64,000 bases of DNA, taken from the NCBI GenBank assembly GCA_037367405.1, contig JAZKJV010004148.1:1736501-1800500 (forward strand). The letters run 5' to 3'. Shown here one piece after another: positions 1 to 7,091 of this stretch. Position 1 is the stretch's first letter. The number at the start of each line of letters is the position of its first letter. Origin of the DNA: Ottelia alismoides (lineage: Eukaryota; Streptophyta; Magnoliopsida; Alismatales; Hydrocharitaceae). Made by a program: the position numbers and the translations under genes. The notes under the pieces are model-generated. The model did no database searches and was not told where the DNA came from. It saw nothing but the letters and a program-made list of their open reading frames with translations.

Positions 1-586
1 GGTGAAATCAATTCTTCAGAAGTTAGTACGATCGGATAGGAAGAACTGGTCAATGCTTCTAGATCTGGTTCTTTGGGCATATCATACTGCATATAAGACT
101 CCCTTAGGTACTTCACCATTCAGACTGGTTTATGGAAAGCCGTGCCACTTGCCCGTAGAGATCATGCATAAATCTGAATGGGCAATTCGAGAGATATTGA
201 TGGATGTACAGAAAGCAGGAGCCAAGAGAAAAATAGATCTAAATGAGCTGGTAGAAATCTGAAACCAAGCATATGAGAACACACTCATCTATAAGGACAA
301 AGTGAAGAAATGGCATGATAGACATATTTGGCACAAAAGCTTTGTTCCTGGGTAGAAAGTCTAGTTGTTCAATGCGAGGTTGAGATTTTTTCCCGGCAAA
401 TTGAAAAGCAAGTGGGAAGGACCGTACATAGTCAGAACGGTGCACGACAATGGCAGTATAGCAATATCAGATGTGTCACCTGGTGCAGAACCGTTCGTGG
501 TTAACAGGCAGATGCTGAAGCACTTCATCGAAACTACTGATCATCTGGCCCGCACTGAAGTGATCTATTTTGTACAGAAATCATGA
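1..586 (+). pseudogene. A1 integrase C-terminal part (Athila-type Ty3/gypsy), broken
   Basis: This is the last ~195 codons of a retrotransposon integrase, entering from the left edge of the window. It reads through the end of the catalytic core (RKNWSMLLD, LWAYHTAYKT, RLVYGKPCHLPVE), which is the Athila signature downstream of the DDE glutamate, then the C-terminal chromatin/DNA-binding part (KWEGPYIVRTV). The natural stop is TGA at 584-586. Internal stops at 260-262 (TGA), 353-355 (TAG) and 362-364 (TAG) break it; copy A2 has the first stop too but reads CAA and TGG at the other two. It is about 95% alike to 12954-13539 of A2 by eye. The protein would have inserted cDNA in the nucleus, but it cannot be made from this copy. 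Confidence 0.93.
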
Positions 587-671
587 TCATTCCTTCACTT
601 CCTCCTGTACAGATTCTTTTGAGCCATTCGTTTCTGGAGATCGACAACCCTTGTATATTCTTCATAAGCCA

Positions 672-741
672 CAATCGTCCCCATTTTTTCTCGTCTTTTA
701 TGCTTAGGATACAAGATCCTAAGTATAGGCGGGACCGATTG
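672..741 (+). repeat. Module 1: two-tier hairpin with PPT-like G-run (A1)
   Basis: The inner hairpin is CTTAGGAT (703-710) with ATCCTAAG (716-723), followed directly by TATAGGCGGG. The outer stem is CAATCGTCCC (672-681) with GGGACCGATTG (731-741), pairing with one bulged base. The G-run therefore pairs with an upstream C-run. The same arrangement is at 13625-13694 in A2. Confidence 0.75.
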
Positions 742-800
742 CCCGCTGATTTACGTTTTATTTTTTGTACTGATTCTTTTGTATAGCCTTTCTTTTTCAC

Positions 801-883
801 AAATCACTGGTCTCCAATTTTTGGCTACACTCTTTTCTATCTTAGGATGCCTTATCCTAAGTATAGGGTGGACCGAGTGATTT
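801..883 (+). repeat. Module 2: two-tier hairpin with PPT-like G-run (A1)
   Basis: The inner hairpin is CTTAGGAT (841-848) with ATCCTAAG (854-861), then TATAGGGTGG. The outer stem is AAATCACTGGTC (from 801) with GACCGAGTGATTT (871-883). In A2 (13754-13838) and A3 the 3' arm reads GATC instead of GACC, which still pairs through a G-U wobble. Confidence 0.75.
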
Positions 884-935
884 CGATGAGTTCGTATTCT
901 TTTCCTTTTGAACTTTCGTTATTTATTCTTTTCAT

Positions 936-1006
936 TCAGTCATCCCGTGTTTACTCTCCCGTGATACTTACGATGACCTGATCGTAAGTATAGGGGGGTT
1001 GACTGA
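936..1006 (+). repeat. Module 3: two-tier hairpin with PPT-like G-run (A1)
   Basis: The inner hairpin is a perfect 9-bp stem, ACTTACGAT (966-974) with ATCGTAAGT (981-989), followed by ATAGGGGGG. The outer stem is TCAGTCA (936-942) with TGACTGA (1000-1006), extended by CCC against the G-run. The stem sequences differ from modules 1 and 2, while the layout is the same. This module is deleted from A2 and present in A3 at about 62801. Confidence 0.75.
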
Positions 1007-1027
1007 CTTATAATCGATATCCTTTTT

Positions 1028-1114
1028 CACCCACTTTTACTTAGCACGAGTTATGTCCTCCTTTTTCTCTTTTGACGCTATGAGGACATAGCACAAGCTA
1101 AGTATAGGGGGGTG
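1028..1114 (+). repeat. Module 4: long hairpin with PPT-like G-run (A1)
   Basis: The inner structure has two stems separated by an internal loop: ACTTAGC (1039-1045) with GCTAAGT (1097-1103), and TATGTCCTC (1052-1060) with GAGGACATA (1082-1090). ATAGGGGGG follows, and the outer stem is CACCC (1028-1032) with GGGTG (1110-1114). Related sequence is at 62866-62940 in A3 and, reversed, at 40606-40660 in D. Confidence 0.72.
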
Positions 1115-2641
1115 CGTATATATTGTATATATACTTTCGTCTATAACTCATACTTTTATGTATTTTATATATCAATAAAATCCATAAAAAGTGGGTAAGG
1201 GTTAATTTAAAATCCACTTATATTTATATAATATTTATAAAATCCTTGTAAATAAGTAAAATATGTTTAAAACTTGTATTAAAACTTGTAATTAAAATAT
1301 GTATTTAAAATTTGTACTTAAAATTTGTATAATACTTATTTAAAATACTATTTATTAAAACATGTGTAAAAACCATTCAATCCTTGTAAAATACTTTGAA
1401 GATAAAATTTGTAAAATACATTAGACACTTAACTTAAATAAAATATATCTTGTAAAATTCATGTTATAAAACTTGTTTATAAAAATCATAAAAATCCATA
1501 AAAAATACAAAGTCCTAAAATTCGTAAAAATTACAAAAGCCTTAAAATCCATAAAAATGAGTAAAATTCAGAATATACACTTCACAAAAACATGGTTGCA
1601 TTTGCATTCGCATTTTTCAGAATAAGTTTGATTTCTGGAACTAAGGACTGAGTCTAGTATAAAGGATGGAGCTTGACTACGGCCTTTAACTCTCGTTGTA
1701 AGGAGCCTGACTACGATCTGAAATTTAGACTCTTCAGGTCTTGTAACTTAAAATCTTTGGGTTCCGAAAGACCATATTCGGGAAATCAAGTCATCTGTGC
1801 TTAAGTAGACCATTTGGAGTCATCCGTACAACTCTACACCAGTGAACCAATCTTGAACACATGCACTTTGCACTTAGCTCGACTTGCATGGAGTTCCGAA
1901 GGGCAGTACACCTTGGTAGTGCGTTTCTATCCTTATCTTTGCGGCATTGACGTCTAAAGATGGGAGAGATTGGGGTTGCGATAGTTGCTTCGGATGAGGG
2001 AAGGATCTGCTGACACAATTTTTCTAAGACCTCAAAAAAGGGACGGACTAAAAAGATGCTATATCCATCGAGGCACAAAAGATGAATGCAGTGCAAACAA
2101 ATTGCAAAGTCAAAGCAAAGGAGAAGCCACCAAATAAGACCACAATGGTCCAAGCTTCCACCAAAAATGCCTGCACATCTTAGTGGAGACTCAGCTACAC
2201 CGGTTGGGCTTCACAAGGAGATGCGTCTCCACTGGTCGCACTCCACTTCTTTTCTCATTCTTCTATCTTCTCCCTGTATTCGATTGTGGACATAGCAGAA
2301 CTGAACTCAGAAAGGAATACCTCCCTCCCCGAGGAAAGAGTAGCAAGATGAGGAAGCCATAGAAGTGTATAGCCGGGATGGACGGTTTGTTCGGTTCTCT
2401 AAGCAGGAAGAGCTAAATCAATTCACACAGTGTACAAGTTAATTTCAAGGATGATAGAGTTTGCGATATGAATAAGTGAGTCTGAACTAGCCGGTGAAGT
2501 GATCTTGAGTAAGGATTGTGGAACTTGAGGACTGTTGAGGACAAAATCCTAATCCTAGTTAAGGTTCCGACAAAATGCTTGTTTCAGGCCCGATCGAGCT
2601 CTGTCCTTTGTCTGTTCTCATGAATTGGTTTAGGAAAACAA

Positions 2642-2734
2642 ATTCATTCTAACTTTCTTTCTTTTTCACTTACTTTTTCAAAATAAGTGTTTGCTAAGGG
2701 ACTAGCAAAATTTAAGTATAGGGGGTTGATGAAT
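2642..2734 (+). promoter_or_regulatory. Module 5: true polypurine tract and LTR junction of A1
   Basis: TTTGCTA (2690-2696) pairs with TAGCAAA (2703-2709), then AAGTATAGGGGG (2714-2725) lies directly before the LTR start. This is the polypurine tract that would prime plus-strand DNA synthesis. An outer stem, ATTCAT (2642-2647) with ATGAAT (2729-2734), spans the internal/LTR boundary. The same tract is at 13961-13973 in A2 and a decayed form at 57646-57656. Confidence 0.85.
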
Positions 2735-2984
2735 CCATGATTCATTAACTTTTCTGTCGCATTTTGTCTTAAAACCCTTAACAAATCCATGTAAATATCC
2801 ATTATTTCTCATCTTTTAACAAATCACCATTCATGTGTAAATATTCATTTTTAACCAATAAAATCATGTAATTAAATAAAGAACAAGAAAAGAAAGAAAA
2901 GGAAGATTGTATATATGTATATATATACAATATGACTTAAAATATAAATATAGCTGTAAGATATATTTATAGCCCAACCCCCGA

Positions 2985-3007
2985 GACCAAGTCAGCATGG
3001 ATTGGTC
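2985..3007 (+). repeat. Conserved hairpin inside the LTR, family A 5' copy
   Basis: GACCAA (2985-2990) pairs with TTGGTC (3002-3007). A purine tract, GTAGGGAGAGATAAGG, follows at 3021-3036. A hairpin at the same place is kept in every LTR family of the window, with changed stem sequence in families B and C. Confidence 0.6.
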
Positions 3008-3926
3008 GACAAACCAATAAGTAGGGAGAGATAAGGAAAGAAAACATAAAAAAATAATTTAATACACACTCCATACATTCTCCATTATTTATAAAATAAA
3101 TACAAAACTTTAAAGATTTTTAATTAATCCATATGAATATATTTTTCACCAAACTCTTCTCCTAATTATTCCTAAAAATATATATAAAAATATAAAAAAT
3201 AAGTTAAAAATATTACCCTGTATATATGCCAAGAAACTCAACCTATAAATTGTCAAATTCTCAACTTCCAAACATCATAACTTCCTCATACGAACTCCAA
3301 TTTCACTCTACTCACCTTTAAAGTTCATAAAATAATATTCTCTAATTAATAAAGGTGGTTTCATCGAATTCGGAGTCCGTTTTCAAAAAGTTGGTTTTGG
3401 GACCAAAAGACAACGGGGTTTCTGGGCTATTTATTTTATGTAACACACATTATTTATAGCTTTATTTATTTTATAATTTTTAAATTATTTCATGATCTAT
3501 TAGTTTCACCCTAAATTATTTCATATTTTTTGGACCTTATTTATTATTTTAATAAAATCAAATACCCTAAAATATAAGTATAAATGAACTACCTAGATAC
3601 TAACCATATTTCTTAAAATATGCAAATTAACTCATTAAAATCTATAAAAATTCGTATAAACCTTATTTAATATTCTAATAATTTAGAAAATATTAAATTA
3701 ATTTTTATTTATTTATTTATTAAATTAAAAATCTAAAACCTATTTATACATACATATTTATTAATATAATATTTATATTTTAAATAATATTTATTATTTA
3801 TAAAAAGTAATTAGCATTTAAATTAGAGAATTAATTTATATACATTTCTTGTATTTATACTTATTTAAAATAACTTCATTTAATATTTAATTCTTAATTT
3901 ATAAGAATATTCAGCTTCTGGACCAA

Positions 3927-3954
3927 CCAGGTGCTAACACTTGTTAGCACCTGG
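3927..3954 (+). promoter_or_regulatory. Perfect 13-bp inverted repeat upstream of the TATA box (5' LTR)
   Basis: CCAGGTGCTAACA (3927-3939) and its exact reverse complement (3942-3954) are separated by 2 bases, about 170 bp upstream of the TATA box. The A2 3' LTR carries the same palindrome with a paired A-to-G and T-to-C change. Its position suggests a promoter protein-binding site or a cruciform; that role is inferred. Confidence 0.7.
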
Positions 3955-4125
3955 GTCTTCTTCTCCAAGAAGTCTGTTCCACCCGCCTGCACCAACCAGC
4001 CGACTTCCACCATTTTTCCCGCACGACTCGAGAACCTTCTGGACAATCCAAACCCTCGATTCCCTTCTCCTAACTACCCTCTACCTCGCTAGTCGTTGAT
4101 CTAAACTTGGAGCCCACGAAACTTC

Positions 4126-4136
4126 TCTATATAAGC
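4126..4136 (+). promoter_or_regulatory. TATA box of the family A LTR (5' copy)
   Basis: TCTATATAAGC sits at the boundary between the AT-rich U3 and a GC-rich transcribed zone, as expected for a pol II core promoter. It is repeated at 15366-15376. The transcription start would lie about 30 bp downstream, near 4160. Confidence 0.75.
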
Positions 4137-5864
4137 TCCAAAACCTCCACCATTAACAACCAACTCTCCAGCTATCTGAGACCCCCAGATCCAGAAGCCC
4201 GACCCCCCTACTTCCTAACCTCGTCCCGGCCAACCTGTGGTGGTGACAGTGCCTTGGAGAAGCCCGCGTGGAGGAGCGTACGTCGGAGGAGGTTCCAAGG
4301 TAGCCACACCGCCTTGCATCACCGCCCAGCGCGCGTAGAGATCCGGAAAAGGGTCGCCCATCGAGCAACGTTTCCAGGTAATAAATCTTGAATCCCCAGA
4401 CTTCTTCCTCCATTTTCTTAGCTTTTTTCGCCTCGATTCTCGTCCGTTGATTAGCAACGCTAATCCTTGATTTGGTTAGCCTAATCATCTAGGTTAGACG
4501 CCCTTTGTAATTCCTTTCTTAAAAGTGTTTCAAACCCTTTCGAATCGCAACGCCATATACCTTTGTTTTCACGCATTTCACAAGTTCACATGGAAACTTA
4601 ATTTTTCATCAGTTTTTGATCTTGCATTCTATCACCCCTCGGCTGTTTCCTAGAGAATCGAGCATATAATTTTGTTATTCGTAGATCAATCTTCGTCAGA
4701 AGCTATTTCTCCATAGCTGTAAGCCTTCCCATCTTCATCAGAATCCACCTCAAAGGTCGGTCGCCAGAACTGAGCAACCTCCAGGTGGACGAGACCGCCG
4801 TCTTCATCGTCTCATCTCCACCGCTCGGAGCATCCTCTGCCACCACCCTACCGCGAGCGAGCTCGAGGGGTGGAGGAGCCACCCCTCTGGCCTCGCCGGA
4901 GTGCCAAAGACTTTGCCGTGCGTCCGGGATAATTCGGAGAAGAACTTCCATCGCCAGCGACTCCAACAAACTCAAGAACAACCGAGCTACAGGTGCTCCA
5001 CACGTGGCAGCAGCAGAAGCGTCCGATTGGTGCCAGCACGTTCTAATCTCAACCGTCAGATGTGAACCGGTGGAAAATTTACAACATTAACCCAGCAGGC
5101 TTCCAGCTATTTCACTCCGCCCCCCAGGCTTCCTTTATTTGCATTTAGGTCCCTCCGTAGGGACCTAAATGTAAAGATTTTAAAGTTTTCTTACAGAACA
5201 GTCCCTGAGGACCATTTTGAAAACATTTTTAAATACTTTTTTTGCGCTTATGCCCCTGGGCTGTAGGGGTTGTTTTGACCTCGTCTGACCTCTGTTTTGA
5301 CGATTTTTTTAGGGTAGTTACGCAACTACCCCATCTACCTAGTATTATGTTTTCGTGAGATTTTGACGTGTTTTTGTCGTGTTTTGATTTTGTGGATTCT
5401 CGCCTCGTTTTGTTTTGATTTCTTGTGTTGTTCGAGCTCGCTGCTCGACCAGATTCACTCTACTATATTTTACCACCTATATAATATCCACCTATCATAT
5501 AATAAATAAATATTTTTAAAAAATATCCCTTTTTAAAATTAAATAAAAATTTGAAAAGATTGAAAATAAATAAAAAAATAATAAAAAAAAAATCAACAAA
5601 AAAGGATTTCTTGCCTATATAACATGAAGAAGAGATAAAAATAAAAATTACAAAGATATCTCCGAAAAAATCAAAGGATTCTATTCTTCCTCCTTGAGTT
5701 CGACCCAGGAACACTTGCCTGGTTAAAAATTTAGTGTAGGATTTCCTTCGAAAAACCAAATTTCTTTGATAAGTTGAGATCGTTTCTTGTTTCGCGGCTT
5801 TTTCTACATCGACCGTGTTTTTCCTCTAAAAAAGTCGCGAAACCGATTTTCAGTCCTATCAAAA

Positions 5865-5881
5865 TGGCGCCGTTGTCGGAG
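5865..5881 (+). promoter_or_regulatory. Primer-binding site of A2 (tRNA-Asp type)
   Basis: TGGCGCCGTTGTCGG follows the LTR end after a 3-base AAA spacer. It matches the complement of the 3' end of plant tRNA-Asp with one visible mismatch. Athila elements are known to use this primer. Confidence 0.88.
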
Positions 5882-6680
5882 AGGCGTTAGAACTTTTTTA
5901 TTTTTTTCTTTTTCTTTGCGATTTTATTTTTTCTCTCTTCTTTTTGTTTTGCTTTTCTTACGGTTTTTCGTACGGCTTTTTCTTCGTGTTTTCTTAGTTT
6001 CTCTTTCGTTCTTTTTCTTACGGCTTTCTTGGCTTTCTCGATCGGTTTTCTTTGCTAACTTTCTTTGCAGGGCCTGCAGGATCAACCGGCTTCTTCAGAA
6101 GCCGAGTCAGTTGAATGAGCAGAGGCCGGCTCCTTCTTCACGAGTGTACTGTAGAGGGCAGAGTAGTTATAATACTTTTCTGTAAAAGAGAGAGAGGGAG
6201 AGAAGTTGTAATAGATAATAAACAACACCCCCCCATTTTTTTGGGGCCTGATTCGTAGGATACCATGTATCCGAGGATCAGGGCACCCACTACGGTTTTA
6301 TCGCTTATCGGCTTTCCGCGGTTTTCTAGATGCTTGCTTAGGATTTTTGACTCTATCTGATTGTGCCGCGTAGTTAGTCTTAGGACTCGCAACCTAGGTG
6401 CATGCTTTTAGGGTTTTTATAAAAGAAAATCAAAATCGGTAGATGTTGTTTGAAAAACCAAAAAAATTACAAAACCGCAAAACTAAAATCGGGACTGTTA
6501 ATCCTATCTGATCTAAAAGTCGTAAACCGACTCAATTGATTTGGGAGAGTAATCCCCGCACACTTCTCAGAGTACGCGAGCTAGAGAGCCGACCCATAAG
6601 GATAGAGCCCAAACCCCGTATTTCTCGCGAAATACTACTGGGTCCATACACCTGATCACTGTTCCTCAGTGGGTAAGCTC

Positions 6681-6783
6681 GGGTAGCCGGAAACGGTCCG
6701 GGTTTACTTAGCAGATTGGGAGGTTTAGAGGACACTGTGCAAGGCTCCGTCCTTAAGTAACACGGGTAGCCGGAAATGGTCCG
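6681..6783 (+). repeat. Direct repeat in the A2 leader
   Basis: The 20-base unit GGGTAGCCGGAAACGGTCCG at 6681-6700 recurs at 6764-6783 with one change. Each unit can form a small CCG-GAAA-CGG loop (a GNRA-type tetraloop). Such paired loops resemble dimerisation or packaging elements of retroelement RNA; that role is inferred. Confidence 0.6.
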
Positions 6784-7091
6784 TACTTACTCCCATACTG
6801 GCTGAGTACGAGTGGTCTATTGTAAGGACTCGGGACAGTGTTTCGGAGAAACTATCGGGCACCGATTGGCTTGCTCAGCCCGCGATAACCGAAAAACATG
6901 TTTTCTAATCACAACCCCAAAACTGAAAAGATAAAAAGACCGAACTCTTACGGTCTTCATCAGGTTGAGTTGGTGAACACGGGGTTTGCTTTGTGTTTGC
7001 TTGCGGGGCGTGAGTTTCTGCGGCTTTCGCATTTCTCTCTCTCACTTGAATCGTAAACGTGCTCTCCCGACAATTTCTCTTGACATCGAAG

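Larger units (their letters stand above)
587..2726 (+). other. A1 3' non-coding region between integrase and LTR
   Basis: This stretch has no long open frame. It starts with four hairpin/PPT-like modules (672-1114) and becomes AT-rich at 1130-1600, with many short repeats of the type AAATCCATAAAAA. At 1600-2600 it has more complex, moderately GC-rich sequence, and it ends with a fifth module containing the true PPT. Related sequence is found at 62427-64000 (A3), in reverse at 39173-40860 (D) and in reverse at 52381-53770 (C2). A long 3' untranslated region is typical of Athila elements, some of which carry an env-like ORF here; I see no such ORF in this copy. Confidence 0.8.
1..5861 (+). mobile_element. 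A1: 3' part of an Athila-like LTR retrotransposon
   Basis: From left to right this copy shows the integrase end, a 2.1-kb non-coding region, a polypurine tract ending at 2725 and an LTR from 2727. The LTR does not end in flanking host DNA: a PBS and the internal region of A2 follow at once, so the LTR is shared by both copies. The 5' LTR, gag and most of pol lie left of the window. A1 keeps the full 3' non-coding region, of which A2 has lost about 1.7 kb. Confidence 0.9.
2727..5861 (+). repeat. Family A LTR, shared by A1 (3' LTR) and A2 (5' LTR)
   Basis: This 3.1-kb repeat starts TGATGAATCC after the PPT and ends CCTATCA before the PBS, giving the usual TG...CA ends. It matches 13975-17098 closely (roughly 97% by eye over the first few hundred bases) and the solo LTR 34112-37204 in reverse. 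The U3 part (to ~4150) is very AT-rich. A TATA box lies at 4126-4136, followed by a GC-rich 1-kb zone (4150-5100) and a T-rich U5 end. Short open frames in the GC-rich zone on both strands are not conserved as proteins in the other copies, so I do not call them genes. Confidence 0.95.
5862..7091 (+). other. A2 untranslated leader
   Basis: This 1.2-kb leader lies between the PBS and the gag start. It is T-rich at 5890-6070, has a short AG repeat near 6186-6202, then a structured, GC-richer part at 6500-6990. A conserved hairpin, GGGA...TCCC (6543-6556), a 20-bp direct repeat (6681 and 6764) and a GACCG...CGGTC hairpin (6939-6957) are visible. The region aligns in reverse with the leaders of C1 (about 17930-18300), B1 (26430-26990) and B2 (46100-46600), so it is conserved across families and may hold packaging signals. 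Confidence 0.75.

Noticed and set aside
672..1114. Tandem spaced palindromes resembling a CRISPR-like array or MITEs
   Set aside because: Stems are not identical repeats, spacing is irregular, and they lie in a eukaryotic retrotransposon at a fixed place before the PPT.
2900..3850. An env-like gene or satellite in the AT-rich region
   Set aside because: The region is LTR U3, full of stops in all frames, with no tandem period beyond simple AT-rich words.
4107..5090. Several overlapping 80-110-codon open frames on both strands of the family A LTR
   Set aside because: They lie in a GC-rich zone with few chance stops, similar frames recur on both strands of 15390-16280, and they change length and frame between LTR copies. 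No domain is recognisable.
5865..5881. A tRNA-Asp gene, because of the match to its 3' end
   Set aside because: Only the 3' end complement is present, next to an LTR end; no tRNA body, so it is a primer-binding site.
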